Shown: positions 41,789-51,662, counted from the first letter of the stretch. The stretch is 64,000 nucleotides of DNA from an uncultured Gammaproteobacteria bacterium (GCA_913048385.1 CAJWVZ010000007.1:1-64000); one strand, 5' to 3'. Numbers and translations are program-made. The notes: generated by a model not told the origin, from the sequence alone.

Positions 41789-44700
41789 ATGACCCCCGCT
41801 TTTATGCAAGCTTCAGATCGTTTGGAAAAAGCCTTTAATGCTGTGGCATATTGCCAGATTAAAGATAAAAAGAAACTACTCTCGTTGCTCGAAAAAGCCC
41901 GCTTTAAAGTTGATAAGCAGCCCGACAAGTTATCGTATGATGCCGTGGGTCGTGATATCACTGAAATTCAAGAGAGCATCGAAAAATCAATACGGAAATG
42001 TGATCAAAGAAAGAAATTAATCCCTCGCGTTATTCCTTATCCTTCTTTTTTGCCAATAAGTTCAAAGGCAGATGAAATTCGGACACTTCTCTCTAGTAAT
42101 CAAACTCTGATTGTCGCTGGAGACACTGGTTCCGGAAAGACAACACAGTTGCCAAAAATTTGTCTTAATGCTGGTTTTGGGGTTGCAGGCTTGATTGGCC
42201 ACACCCAGCCCCGCCGATTAGCGGCTATTTCTGTAGCCAATAGAATATCTGAAGAGCTAAGCTTAGGCGAAAGTGGCGGGGTAGCGCATCAAGTTCGTTT
42301 TGCGGATACTTCTGATCATAATAGTTTTCTCAAGCTAATGACGGACGGTATCTTGTTGGCGGAAATAGCTAACGATCCTGACTTGTTAAAATACGAGGTA
42401 ATCATAGTAGATGAAGCCCACGAAAGGTCACTTAACATAGATTTTATCATAGGTTACCTGCACCAACTCGTTATTAGACGCGCTGATTTAAAATTGATTA
42501 TTACCTCTGCAACAATAGATGTAGAAAAATTCTCTGAACATTTTGACAACGCTCCGATTGTATCGGTTTCCGGAAGAAGCTATCCCGTTGAGGTTTTGTA
42601 CAATCCAATTGAAGAGGTTGGAACTCGTGAGGAATGCCAAAAGTTAGCAGTAAAAAAAGCGATCGATGTTATTTACTCAGAAAGCTCAGATAATGGAGAC
42701 ATTCTCATCTTTTTTGCGAGCGAGAGAGAAATCAGAGCGACACTTATTTTTCTACAAAAACAAAAATTCACCAATACGGAGTGTTTACCTCTATTTGGAA
42801 GATTAAGTTATGCTGAACAGAATAAAATTTTTAAAAGAGGGGTGAAGAGACGTATTATTTTATCTACTAATGTCGCAGAAACTTCCATAACGGTTCCTGG
42901 GATAAATTATGTAATAGATTTAGGAACAGCAAGAATTAGTCGCTACAACGTCAATAACAAAGTTCAAAGACTTCCTATAGAGCCTATTTCGCAGGCGAGC
43001 GCAAACCAAAGAAAAGGGCGTTGCGGTCGACTTGCAAATGGTTTATGCATCCGTCTTTATTCTGAGGAGGAATTTGATAATCGTCAGGAGTTTACAGACC
43101 CCGAAATTAAAAGAACAAATTTAGCTTCAGTCTTGCTAAGAATGTTGGCATATCGTGTTGGGCGCATTGAGGATTTTCCATTTCTCGAGCCGCCTGAGGC
43201 TAAGGCTGTGAAAACCGCCTTTAAGTTACTCTATGAATTAAATGCGATTACGGAAAAAAAAGAGCTCACGATTCAAGGTAAGAAGATGGCAAATCTCCCT
43301 ATTGATGCTAGATTTTCAAGGATGCTTATATTTTCCAGCAGTATGAATTGCTTAAGAGAGGTGATTATTCTAGTCAGCGCACTCAGCATTCAAGACCCAA
43401 GAGAGGAACCTGAAAACAAACGAGATCTAGTAAGAAAGAGACGTGCTGACTTATCTGATAAAAATTCAGACTTTTTAAGTTTTGTTTTACTATGGAAAGA
43501 GTTGGAGAGACAAAGAAAGCATGATGAGAATTTCTCATTGAGCCGGTTTTGTAAATTTTACTTTCTATCCTATACGAGACTAAATGAATGGCAGGATTTA
43601 TATAGGCAGCTCCTTTCGAGTGTTAAAAAAACAGGCCTGAGAATTAATTCGACTTTTGCGGGGTATGAAGCCTTTCACAAGTGCGTGCTCAGCGGATTTT
43701 ATGATCAGATAGCTTTTCTTAATAGGGCCGATGAATATGTTGGGATTCAAAATAAGCGTTTTTCACTTCTCAATTCGTCGTCGCTGAAAGAAAACAACCC
43801 AAAGTGGATAGTCTCGGGACCTCAAATCGAGACCTCGAGGATTTTTACCTCTTTGGCCGCAAAAATTAATGCGGAATGGATTGAAGAGATTGCGATTCAC
43901 TTGGTAAAAAGAAATTACTTTGATCCTCATTGGAGTAAGAAAAAGGAAGATGTTTATGCGTACGAACAGATTTCACTCCACGGTCTCCGGTTTATTCATA
44001 AAAGAGCTTTTCGGTTTTCTGAAATTGATATTCCAGGAGCTCGAGCACTTTTTATTCAACATGCCCTAGTGAACTTTGAAGTTAAAGCATCAATTCCATT
44101 TTTAGAACATAATAAGAATCTCATTGTATCGCTGGAGAAAACTGAAGAAAAACTAAGGAGGCCAAATTTCATCATAAATGAGAGGGATATTTTTTCCTTT
44201 TATGAGGAACGAATTCCCCTTCAGGTTTGCTCTGTGAAATCATTAACTGATTGGTTAAGAGAGGTTGATGATACGCAAGCTCAATCGCTTTACATGAGTG
44301 GGTCGAATTTTATGGCCGAGGAAACAGAGAAAAGTTTTCTGAGTGTATTTCCTGACACAGCAAGAGTTCAGAATAACAATTTAGCTGTGAATTACTCGTT
44401 TGAGCCTGGGGCAGACCACGATGGCGCTACCATTGAAGTTCCAATTTCTCTTCTTCCCCAACTAAAACAGTCAGATTTGGATTGGGCGATACCAGGTTTA
44501 GTTACTGAGCGCTGCCAGAGCTTAATAAGAGGTTTACCAAAAATATTAAGGAAGGGTTTCGTGCCTATTAATAGGGTAGTTGAGGAGTTGCTCGAAGGGA
44601 TTTCCTATAAAGATGGCCCTCTTTTGCAAGCGTTGATAAAAGCAGCAAAGAATTATCGAAATATCACTCTCACTTATGAAGATTTGAATGCTGTTTCGCT

Positions 44701-45721
44701 CCCGGCGCATTTAAGCGTCAAAGTAAGAGTGCTCGATCACAATGCCGAGCAAATCGCTTTTGGTGTTTCCGTAGATCAGTTGAAGACCGATCTAGAAGTT
44801 ATAGGGAGTCTGTCCCCTCAGCGAAATGACTCTGAGTCAGACGAAAGCTTTAAGCTTAATCATCCGATCGTATGTGATCGAGCTGTGGATTGGGATTTTG
44901 GTGATTTTCCCGATCATGTCACGCTCGGAGATTCTCTTAAAATTATACGGTATCCCTGTGTCTTGGATTATGGGGAGTATGTTGCGATTGAATTATTGGC
45001 TGACTCGTATGCGGCGACAGAAAAAAGCCGATTCGGTTTTGCGAAGTTGTTTATGCTGCGCACTGTAAAGCAGAAAAATTACTTAAGTAAAAAATTCGCA
45101 AAGTTTGTAAAAGAGTTTACGCTAATGGTTCCTGTAGAATTGACCAGCATAGCAAGAGACGCAGTGTGTTGTTGTTATCTAGAGACCTTCCATTTGAATC
45201 ATGATTTTCCAAAATCAAAAGAAACGTTCGATCATCTTCTTTTTTCCAATAAAGAGCGACTTGTTACAACTGGCGATGAGCTTGAACGGAAGCTTAGAGA
45301 GTCATTTTTACTGAGAAAGAAGGTTCTAAATGAACTGACCAAAGCAGAGAACAAAATGACTGAGGATGATATCCGCGACGTAAAGACGCAAATATATAAT
45401 CTTTTTTGTCCGAATTTCGTTGCTCAAGCAGGACTCGAGTGGCTTGCAGAATATCCACGATACCTAAATGCGATTCTCATAAGGTTACAGAAAATTATTG
45501 CCAGATCTTCAAAAAACGCTCAATATACTGATCGATTTCTGCAGTATCAATCAAGATTTCAAAAATTAGTTGGACGCGACGAGTTAGTCAAGCGAAGAGA
45601 AGTGACTGCCCTGGGGTGGATGGTTGAGGAGTACAGAGTCTCTTGTTACGCTCAGCATCTCCGGACAAAAATGTCTGTGTCAGATAAAAAGCTGGACAAA
45701 GCTTTTGTTAAGCTTGAATGA
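41789..45721 (+). CDS. hrpA: ATP-dependent RNA helicase HrpA
   Basis: This 1310-residue DEAH-box helicase (E. coli HrpA 1300) takes part in mRNA processing and, in E. coli, rescue of collided ribosomes. Walker A AGDTGSGKTTQLPK lies near residue 110, the DEAH box VDEAHERS near 208, TSATID near 240 and motif VI QRKGRCGR near 408. The HA2/OB region and the long C-terminal DUF3418 domain follow to the end. The gene starts 3 bases after the acyl-CoA ligase stop. No frameshift is seen along its length. Confidence 0.95.
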   Translation: MTPAFMQASDRLEKAFNAVAYCQIKDKKKLLSLLEKARFKVDKQPDKLSYDAVGRDITEIQESIEKSIRKCDQRKKLIPRVIPYPSFLPISSKADEIRTLLSSNQTLIVAGDTGSGKTTQLPKICLNAGFGVAGLIGHTQPRRLAAISVANRISEELSLGESGGVAHQVRFADTSDHNSFLKLMTDGILLAEIANDPDLLKYEVIIVDEAHERSLNIDFIIGYLHQLVIRRADLKLIITSATIDVEKFSEHFDNAPIVSVSGRSYPVEVLYNPIEEVGTREECQKLAVKKAIDVIYSESSDNGDILIFFASEREIRATLIFLQKQKFTNTECLPLFGRLSYAEQNKIFKRGVKRRIILSTNVAETSITVPGINYVIDLGTARISRYNVNNKVQRLPIEPISQASANQRKGRCGRLANGLCIRLYSEEEFDNRQEFTDPEIKRTNLASVLLRMLAYRVGRIEDFPFLEPPEAKAVKTAFKLLYELNAITEKKELTIQGKKMANLPIDARFSRMLIFSSSMNCLREVIILVSALSIQDPREEPENKRDLVRKRRADLSDKNSDFLSFVLLWKELERQRKHDENFSLSRFCKFYFLSYTRLNEWQDLYRQLLSSVKKTGLRINSTFAGYEAFHKCVLSGFYDQIAFLNRADEYVGIQNKRFSLLNSSSLKENNPKWIVSGPQIETSRIFTSLAAKINAEWIEEIAIHLVKRNYFDPHWSKKKEDVYAYEQISLHGLRFIHKRAFRFSEIDIPGARALFIQHALVNFEVKASIPFLEHNKNLIVSLEKTEEKLRRPNFIINERDIFSFYEERIPLQVCSVKSLTDWLREVDDTQAQSLYMSGSNFMAEETEKSFLSVFPDTARVQNNNLAVNYSFEPGADHDGATIEVPISLLPQLKQSDLDWAIPGLVTERCQSLIRGLPKILRKGFVPINRVVEELLEGISYKDGPLLQALIKAAKNYRNITLTYEDLNAVSLPAHLSVKVRVLDHNAEQIAFGVSVDQLKTDLEVIGSLSPQRNDSESDESFKLNHPIVCDRAVDWDFGDFPDHVTLGDSLKIIRYPCVLDYGEYVAIELLADSYAATEKSRFGFAKLFMLRTVKQKNYLSKKFAKFVKEFTLMVPVELTSIARDAVCCCYLETFHLNHDFPKSKETFDHLLFSNKERLVTTGDELERKLRESFLLRKKVLNELTKAENKMTEDDIRDVKTQIYNLFCPNFVAQAGLEWLAEYPRYLNAILIRLQKIIARSSKNAQYTDRFLQYQSRFQKLVGRDELVKRREVTALGWMVEEYRVSCYAQHLRTKMSVSDKKLDKAFVKLE

Positions 45722-45801
45722 TTTTAGGGCTGGTATCCGGCATAGTTTATAAGTTCCAGTGCTTAATTTCTCGACTGATTTAAATTTCTAGTCTTTATGT
45801 T

Positions 45802-46557
45802 ATGAATATTATCAATTTTTTATCACTCGGCCGTTTGCGGTTTTCTAGAAATCCAGGTTCATTTTCTTGTGTTTTAACATTCCTTTTGGCCATTAGTTTT
45901 TCTTTTTTTAGTAAGCCTTTATTTGGAAAGGAATCAATCGAAACCGATCCTTGGCGTCAGTTCAACACATCAATATTTGAATTTAATAATCTTATGGATC
46001 GGGCTTTCTTAAAGCCTATTGCTATAAGCTATTCGAGGTTTTCACCGCGCGCCGCGAGAAGAGGTGTTTCCAATTTCTTTGGTAACGTTGATGACTTTAA
46101 TGTACTCACAAATAATCTTTTTCAGTTAAAAATTGAAAATGCAGCGAATGATTCAGTTCGAATTATTCTCAATAGCACGGTAGGTATTTTCGGTTTATTC
46201 GATGTTGCTAGAGCTATTGGAATCCGTAAAAATACTGAGGATTTTGGACAGACCCTTGCTTTTTGGGGTATCGATCGAGGGCCGTACATTATGTTACCGA
46301 TCTTTGGTGCGAGCTCTGTTCGGGATTCTATTGGATTTTTAATTGATACAGCATTGAATCCAATTCAGTTATTAGATGGCCTTACTGCCAAATCTGTCTT
46401 GTTCTTTTTGCGAGAAACTGAGTCTCGCGCTTTCCGATTGCCTTTGGATGACGTCGTAGGGGGAAGTCCTTATCTGTTCGTAAGAGAGGCTTATTTTCAG
46501 CGGCGTGATTTTTTGATCCGAGATGGCGTTAGCGTCGGCGGATTTAGTGAATTCTAA
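45802..46557 (+). CDS. mlaA: MlaA/VacJ-family outer-membrane lipid asymmetry protein
   Basis: This 251-residue member of the MlaA family removes mislocalised phospholipids from the outer leaflet of the outer membrane. Family blocks: DPWRQFNTSIFEFNNLMDRAF, then PIAISYSRFSPRAARRGVSNFFGN, TEDFGQTLAFWGIDRGPYIMLPIFG and PYLFVREAYFQRRDFL near the end. The N-terminus has a hydrophobic export segment (SCVLTFLLAISFSFFSK), but no lipobox Cys follows, unlike E. coli MlaA, so lipidation is doubtful. The partners mlaBCDEF are not in the window. Confidence 0.88.
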   Translation: MNIINFLSLGRLRFSRNPGSFSCVLTFLLAISFSFFSKPLFGKESIETDPWRQFNTSIFEFNNLMDRAFLKPIAISYSRFSPRAARRGVSNFFGNVDDFNVLTNNLFQLKIENAANDSVRIILNSTVGIFGLFDVARAIGIRKNTEDFGQTLAFWGIDRGPYIMLPIFGASSVRDSIGFLIDTALNPIQLLDGLTAKSVLFFLRETESRAFRLPLDDVVGGSPYLFVREAYFQRRDFLIRDGVSVGGFSEF

Positions 46558-46584
46558 GATGCATTGTCTCGAATAACACAAGTG

Positions 46585-47046
46585 TTACTTTCGGTTATTT
46601 TTCGTCTCTAACTTGGTTTTTATAAAATCGCTGTGTGATACATATGTTAGCTCACAAACTCGCCTAATGACGCTGTCCTCGTAACGATCCAAGACATTGT
46701 CCGCAAATGCGATTTCCCATAGATTGCGCACTAACTCTAGCTTTTCAGTCGGATTGAAGTTCTCGTTTATTAAGCTTGTATACTCATATAACGATGTCGC
46801 GTCATCTGCTCTTTTTTTCATTTGGTTAGAAATGTTTTTTATCTCATGTTCTGGTATTTCAAACCGATTTAACAAAATTTCCTTAAGTTTGAGCTCCTCT
46901 TGAAAATTGAAATCATGGTCTGCTGCCATAACTTCAACCATTAAGGCCCCAGATATTAGATTCATTGTTTGTTTTATTTCATTGGTTTGCGTTTCTGAAC
47001 TGCTTTTTTCATTTTTCTTAATCATTTCTTTCAGTATTTTTAGCAT
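46585..47046 (-). CDS. TerB-like (TerB/DjlA fold) protein
   Basis: This 153-residue all-helical protein has the TerB domain pattern: NLISGALMVEVMAADHDFNFQEELKLKEIL near residue 28, then YTSLINENFNPTEKLELVRNLWEIAFADNVLDRYEDSVIRRVCELTYV. The acidic D-H-D-F and AFADNVLDRYE segments are metal-binding-like positions of TerB. Many stand-alone members have no link to tellurite resistance. The N-terminal 25 residues are charged and disordered (KKNEKSSSETQTNE). It converges on mlaA and lies 53 bases downstream of dusA on the same strand. Confidence 0.8.
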   Translation of the reverse strand: MLKILKEMIKKNEKSSSETQTNEIKQTMNLISGALMVEVMAADHDFNFQEELKLKEILLNRFEIPEHEIKNISNQMKKRADDATSLYEYTSLINENFNPTEKLELVRNLWEIAFADNVLDRYEDSVIRRVCELTYVSHSDFIKTKLETKNNRK

Positions 47047-47099
47047 GATTTTTTTCTCAAAATTTCGTTCTAACGACGACTTTATGACCGTCTAGGTTT

Positions 47100-48143
47100 T
47101 TAGATGTATACCATAGATTTGCTTTGAGAGTTTAATACTATTTCTTTCGCATTTAAGACGACTTCTTTCCCGGCATTTTTCTTATGGGCGTGCTCGCTTA
47201 GGTATCTCCTAAACGCCTTTCCGCCAATTTGGCCTTTGAAAAGACCCAACATATGCCGCGTCATGTTTTGTAAGGGAATTCCTTCGGCGAGTTGCTGCTC
47301 GATGTAATTCGTGTACTCGTCTAAGACTGCGAATCGAGAACGCGGTTTTAATTCGTTTTCGTAATAAAGTCTATCGATACCCGCGAGTATGTAAGGGTTT
47401 TGATAAGCTTCTCTTCCAATCATTACGCCATCAACTTTTTCTAACATTGTGAAAGCTGGCTTGGGGTCAGTGATGCCGCCGTTGATTATGATGTGAAGTT
47501 GTGGAAAGTGTCTCTTTATTTCATAAACTCTTTCGTAATTTAGAGGAGGGATTTCTCTATTTTCTTTTGGGCTAAGGCCCCCTAGAATTGCCTTCCGAGC
47601 ATGTATTATAAAGATCCTGCATCCTGCGCTTGCAACTGTAGCTACAAAATCTGCAAGGCTCTCAAAGTCAGCGCTTTCATCAACACCGATTCGGCACTTG
47701 ACGCTCACCGGAACAGTAACTACTTCTTGCATCGCATGAAAACACTCGGCAACTGTGTGCGGCTCACGCATAAGACAAGCCCCAAACATTCCAGATTGCA
47801 CACGACTACTAGGACAGCCGACGTTTATATTAAGTTCCTTGAACCCTGCTTCTTCTCCGAGCTGAGCGGCGTATGCCATTTCTCTTGGCTCACTTCCCCC
47901 AACTTGTAAGGCTACAGGGTGTTCTTGAGAACTATGGGCTAACAATTTTTTTGGGTCACCAAATTTTAAAGCTTTACTGGTAATCATTTCTGTATAGAGC
48001 AACATGTTTTTACTAAAGAGCCGCAAAAATACTCGGTCGTGCCGATCTGTCCAATTCATCATTGGTGCTACAGAGAAGCGATGTTTATCTATGGCTATTT
48101 GAAATCTCCAGAAATACGTAATTAGATCAGAGCTTGTCCTCAA
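47100..48143 (-). CDS. dusA: tRNA-dihydrouridine(20/20a) synthase
   Basis: This flavoenzyme (up to 347 residues) reduces U20/U20a in the tRNA D loop. Core motifs: RFSVAPMMNWTDRHDRVF near residue 22, ELNINVGCPSSRVQSGMFGACLM near 97 with the catalytic Cys, VKCRIGVD near 148, HARKAILGGLSPKENREIPPL near 180 and GVMIGREAYQNP near 235. These are DusA-type (SPKENREIPPL). The start is uncertain: TTG 48143 gives the frame but has no clear ribosome site, and no other start codon occurs before the core. It is divergent from gltX. Confidence 0.92.
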   Translation of the reverse strand: MRTSSDLITYFWRFQIAIDKHRFSVAPMMNWTDRHDRVFLRLFSKNMLLYTEMITSKALKFGDPKKLLAHSSQEHPVALQVGGSEPREMAYAAQLGEEAGFKELNINVGCPSSRVQSGMFGACLMREPHTVAECFHAMQEVVTVPVSVKCRIGVDESADFESLADFVATVASAGCRIFIIHARKAILGGLSPKENREIPPLNYERVYEIKRHFPQLHIIINGGITDPKPAFTMLEKVDGVMIGREAYQNPYILAGIDRLYYENELKPRSRFAVLDEYTNYIEQQLAEGIPLQNMTRHMLGLFKGQIGGKAFRRYLSEHAHKKNAGKEVVLNAKEIVLNSQSKSMVYI

Positions 48144-48228
48144 CTCAAGGGTTTAGTGAGAAGATGAGATAAGCAAAATATTGAAGTACAATACAGGGAA
48201 TCGCATAAATTCTAAAGATGTTGATAAT

Positions 48229-49716
48229 ATGTCGCAGGTAAGAACAAGAATTGCACCCTCGCCGACTGGTGATCCCCATGTTGGAACGGCTTATATTGCT
48301 CTGTTTAATAAGTGTTTTGCAAGGCAAAATAAAGGGAAATTCATTCTTCGCATTGAAGATACTGATCAAGACCGTTCAAATAAAAAATCGGAACGGGATA
48401 TATTAAATGCGCTAGCTTGGATGGGCCTTGATTGGGATGAGGGCCCAGATAGAGATGGGGCCTTTGGTCCGTATCGGCAGAGTGAGCGTGGCGAAATTTA
48501 CTCATCTCACATCGATTTGTTAATTGAGCGGAAGAAAGCGTTTCATTGTTTTTGTACGAGAGAGCGTCTGGCGGAGGTCAGAGAAAGACAGCTTAAAAAT
48601 AAAGAACCAATTGGTTACGACGGTCATTGCTTGAATTTAAGTGAGGAGGAAATTAGCAAAAATCTAGAGCAGGGTCTGCAGTCTGTTATTAGGATGGTGG
48701 TGCCGGACGAGGGTGAGTGTAGATTTGAAGACGGTCTTCGAGGAGAGGTTCGTATTAATTGGGCTCAAATTGATATGCAAGTCCTTGTCAAATCAGACGG
48801 CTTACCTACATATCATTTTGCAAATGTCGTTGATGATCATCTGATGAACATCTCGCATGTTATCCGAGGAGAAGAGTGGATTAACTCTACCCCGAAGCAT
48901 GTACTTCTTTACGAGTATTTTGGATGGGAACCGCCGATGTTCTTTCATATGCCGCTTCTCCGAAATCCCGATAAGAGTAAATTAAGTAAACGGAAGAATC
49001 CTACAAGCATTCATTATTTCAGAGATGCCGGTTATCAACCTCAATCAATTTTAAACTATCTCGGTATGATGGGATGGAGCATGCCCGGGAGTAGAGAAAA
49101 ATTCTCGTTTGAGGAGATGGTGTCTGAGTTTAATATCCGCAGAGTGAGTTTAGGCGGGCCAGTATTCGATATTGAGAAGTTGGATTGGTTAAATGGCAGA
49201 TATCTTAGGGAGGACTTGAGTGATCATGAATTTTGGGAACAATTTACGGATTGGAGTTTTAGTCAGAACCGCATTGAAAAGATCGTTCCGCTTTTGCGAG
49301 ATCGTGTAGAAAAATTCAGTGACGTTATTCCCCTCGTTGGATTTTTATTTGGTGATCCGCCCTCGATCTCGCGTGAAAGCTTTAATCATAGCTTTCTTTC
49401 AGCGACTGAATGCTTGGAGATACTTCAGCTTTCAATTTGGGAGCTAGAAAAGATAGAAGACTGGCAGCGCGGGCTTGTAGAAAATTCCTTAATGTCGCTT
49501 GCGAAAAAATTGAATTTAAAACCAAAAGAGTTTCTTTTCCCTCTGTTTGTTTCAATAACTGGGAAGCCTATTTCTATCTCAGTTATTGAAGCATTAGCGA
49601 TTTTAGGACTGGATCTTTGCAGAGCTCGAATAAGAGAGAGCATGGCAGTTTTAGGTGGGCTCTCGAAAAAAAATGAGAAGGCATTGACGAAAAAATATAG
49701 AGCAATGAGTGAATGA
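48229..49716 (+). CDS. gltX: Glutamyl-tRNA synthetase
   Basis: This 495-residue class I synthetase charges tRNA-Glu. HIGH-type motif APSPTGDPHVGT is at about residues 9-20 and the KMSKS-type motif KLSKRKNPTS near 245. The sequence follows the Pseudomonas-type GluRS closely (AYIALFNKCFARQ, MLLRNPDKSKLSKRKNPTSI-like block, NYLGMMGWSMP). An open frame upstream to 48181 adds 16 residues with no homology, so ATG 48229 (MSQVRTRIAPSPTG) is the start. tRNA-Ala(GGC) lies 106 bases downstream, as in Pseudomonas-like genomes. Confidence 0.96.
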   Translation: MSQVRTRIAPSPTGDPHVGTAYIALFNKCFARQNKGKFILRIEDTDQDRSNKKSERDILNALAWMGLDWDEGPDRDGAFGPYRQSERGEIYSSHIDLLIERKKAFHCFCTRERLAEVRERQLKNKEPIGYDGHCLNLSEEEISKNLEQGLQSVIRMVVPDEGECRFEDGLRGEVRINWAQIDMQVLVKSDGLPTYHFANVVDDHLMNISHVIRGEEWINSTPKHVLLYEYFGWEPPMFFHMPLLRNPDKSKLSKRKNPTSIHYFRDAGYQPQSILNYLGMMGWSMPGSREKFSFEEMVSEFNIRRVSLGGPVFDIEKLDWLNGRYLREDLSDHEFWEQFTDWSFSQNRIEKIVPLLRDRVEKFSDVIPLVGFLFGDPPSISRESFNHSFLSATECLEILQLSIWELEKIEDWQRGLVENSLMSLAKKLNLKPKEFLFPLFVSITGKPISISVIEALAILGLDLCRARIRESMAVLGGLSKKNEKALTKKYRAMSE

Positions 49717-49740
49717 AGGGCTTGAATTAAACATTCTTGA

Positions 49741-49769
49741 TTGACAGCACGAATGGCCCTTCATAGAAT
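49741..49769 (+). promoter_or_regulatory. sigma70 promoter of tRNA-Ala
   Basis: A consensus TTGACA (49741-49746) and TAGAAT (49764-49769) are 17 bases apart, so transcription should start near 49776, about 47 bases before the tRNA. The spacer contains GCCCTTCA, which pairs with TGAAGGGC at the end of gltX (49714-49721). Confidence 0.75.
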
Positions 49770-49822
49770 ATTAGTAGTCAGGGCAATTTCAAAACTAGCT
49801 CTCGCAAAAGAGAAAGCACGAT

Positions 49823-49898
49823 GGGGCCTTAGCTCAGCTGGGAGAGCGCAACACTGGCAGTGTTGAGGTCAGCGGTTCGATCCCGCTAGGCTCCACCA
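49823..49898 (+). tRNA. tRNA-Ala (anticodon GGC)
   Basis: This 76-base tRNA starts GGGGCCTTAGCTCAGC and ends with an encoded ACCA. The anticodon stem and loop (ACACT-GGC-AGTGT) show GGC. The D arm (GCTCAGCTGGGAGAGC) and T arm (GGTTCGATCC) are standard. The G3-T70 pair that identifies tRNA-Ala is present (GGGGCCT with AGGCTCC). Confidence 0.97.
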
Positions 49899-49952
49899 TA
49901 TTGTATATTTTTTCCCGCTAATCTATCGATTTTTCACAAAACCTGGAAATCT

Positions 49953-51227
49953 CTAAGGCATATCCCTTCGCGGGTGCCCTTTGTATAGTTGTCTTGGCCT
50001 TCCAATTTTGTAAGGGCTGCTGAGCATTTCATCCCAATGAGATATCCACCCAGGCGTTCTGCCCGTGGCAAAGATCACCGTGAATAAATTTGTGGGAATG
50101 CCAATCGCTTTCAATATGATGCCTGAGTAAAAGTCGACATTAGGATAAAGCTTTCTGTCTATAAAATATTCATCCTCTAGTGCAATCTGCTCAAGTTTGC
50201 GCGCAATTTTGAATAATGGGTCATCTTTTACGCCTAGCTCTTCTAAAACGTCATCACAAATCTTTCTCATAACGGTTGCTCTTGGATCGAAGTTTTTGTA
50301 GACCCGATGGCCAAAACCCATCAGTCGGAAAGGGTCGTCTTTGTCCTTTGCTTTTAAGATAAAGTTTGAGATGTTCTTTTCGTCATCGATTTCGTAAAGC
50401 ATTTCTAGGACGGCTTCATTGGCACCTCCGTGAGAGGGTCCCCAAAGTGCCGCGATGCCGGAAGCAATGCAGGCATAGGGGTTTGCGCCGCTCGACCCTG
50501 CAAGTCTGACAGTCGAGGTTGAAGCGTTTTGCTCATGATCAGCATGCAGTGTAAAAATAATATCCATGGCCTTTGAGAGCGTTTTGCTTACCTTTGGTGG
50601 CTCGCAGGGAGTACCGAACATCATATGCAGGAAGTTCGCGGAAAAACCCATATCGTTTTGGGGGTACATGAATGGCTGGCCAACTCCGTGCTTATAAACC
50701 ATCGCAGCGAGCGTCGGCATCTTTGCTATTATTCGGTGTGCTGCTTGCTTTCTGTGGTCAGCATCCTCTATGTCCAAGTTCTCGTGATAGAATGCGGAGA
50801 GCCCTCCGACCGCGCCGCACAACATAGCCATAGGATGAGCGTTCCTGGGAAACCCCTTAAAAAATTCATGTATTTGTTGATCGACCATGGTGTGGTATCG
50901 AATCGTGTTTTCAAACTCTGCTTTTTCTCGAGCAGTCGGGAGTTCACCGTTTAAAAGTAAAAAGCAGGTATCGAGAAAAGAGGCCTTCTCAGCTAGCTGC
51001 TCGATAGGATAACCGCGGTGGAGTAAAATTCCATTATCTCCGTCAATATAAGTGATTTCTGATTCACATGAAGCAGTTGAGACAAATCCGGGGTCAAATG
51101 TAAAAATTCCTTTGCTCACAAGGCTTCGGACATCCACAACATCTGGACCGACCGTGCCGCTGATTACCGGTAATTCGAGAGGAGTGGTGGTGTCAGTGAA
51201 GTGTAGCTCGGCTTTTTTGTTGGTCAT
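49953..51227 (-). CDS. gltA: Citrate synthase (type II)
   Basis: This 424-residue enzyme (E. coli 427) condenses acetyl-CoA and oxaloacetate. Active-site blocks: [21 protein letters not shown] with the catalytic His near residue 228, [16 protein letters not shown] near 262, and [15 protein letters not shown] near 304, then Asp in [15 protein letters not shown] near 360. The N-terminal [22 protein letters not shown] is typical of the hexameric, NADH-sensitive Gram-negative form. It is divergent from the sdh operon, the usual gammaproteobacterial arrangement. Confidence 0.97.
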   Translation of the reverse strand: MTNKKAELHFTDTTTPLELPVISGTVGPDVVDVRSLVSKGIFTFDPGFVSTASCESEITYIDGDNGILLHRGYPIEQLAEKASFLDTCFLLLNGELPTAREKAEFENTIRYHTMVDQQIHEFFKGFPRNAHPMAMLCGAVGGLSAFYHENLDIEDADHRKQAAHRIIAKMPTLAAMVYKHGVGQPFMYPQNDMGFSANFLHMMFGTPCEPPKVSKTLSKAMDIIFTLHADHEQNASTSTVRLAGSSGANPYACIASGIAALWGPSHGGANEAVLEMLYEIDDEKNISNFILKAKDKDDPFRLMGFGHRVYKNFDPRATVMRKICDDVLEELGVKDDPLFKIARKLEQIALEDEYFIDRKLYPNVDFYSGIILKAIGIPTNLFTVIFATGRTPGWISHWDEMLSSPYKIGRPRQLYKGHPRRDMP

Positions 51228-51530
51228 GTGTAGTTCCCAAGAATCTATTATAAATATTATTATAATTAGTAATTTACAGGTCTTTTGTTATTCAATGTCT
51301 CAGATAAACTAATTTACTCGTTAAGTCGTTAGCCCTACAAAGACCCTTTTTTAGTAGATAGCGCGCAAAGATATCGAAAGCAAATTTTTTGAGGGTGATT
51401 TTAACAATATTGAAGTATAGCGCTTGGCTTGCTGAATTCAAAATCTAAGGCTGAGACTGTATATATTTGTTGCAGGTCGCGATGACAATTTTACTACGGT
51501 AATATATTGTCAAGATAGAGGGTTAGAAAG

Positions 51531-51559
51531 TTGAATTAGGCGGTCAGCAAGCTTATAAT
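51531..51559 (+). promoter_or_regulatory. sigma70 promoter of the sdh-suc operon
   Basis: TTGAAT (51531-51536) and a perfect TATAAT (51554-51559) are 17 bases apart. Transcription would start near 51566 and leave a leader of about 97 bases before sdhC. Confidence 0.75.
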
Positions 51560-51612
51560 TTGAAAAAATATAATTATATCAGATAGTTTATGTAGCTTAG
51601 CAATTTTTCTCA

Positions 51613-51633
51613 TGACCTAGTCAGGTCACTAGG
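51613..51633 (+). promoter_or_regulatory. Overlapping inverted repeats in the sdh leader
   Basis: The sequence contains two mutually exclusive hairpins. One is TGACC / GGTCA (51613-51617 with 51624-51628). The other is CCTAGT / ACTAGG (51616-51621 with 51628-51633, loop CAGGTC). They sit between the promoter and the GAGGAG ribosome site of sdhC. They could be a protein operator or alternative RNA structures. This is inference only. Confidence 0.35.
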
Positions 51634-51662
51634 CCGTGTTTGGATTCGAGGAGACAAATCCA

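Larger units (their letters stand above)
51228..51662. other. Divergent gltA/sdhC control region, about 435 bases
   Basis: This A/T-rich region separates citrate synthase from the sdh operon. It holds a good sigma70 promoter towards sdhC and leader hairpins (both listed separately). A/T-rich stretches such as TTATAATAATATTTATAAT lie just upstream of gltA on its strand and could include its -10 box, but no matching -35 could be chosen. No open frame looks real. Confidence 0.6.

Noticed and set aside
48181-48228. Upstream extension of gltX
   Set aside because: The added 16 residues have no family match, while ATG 48229 gives the standard N-terminus.
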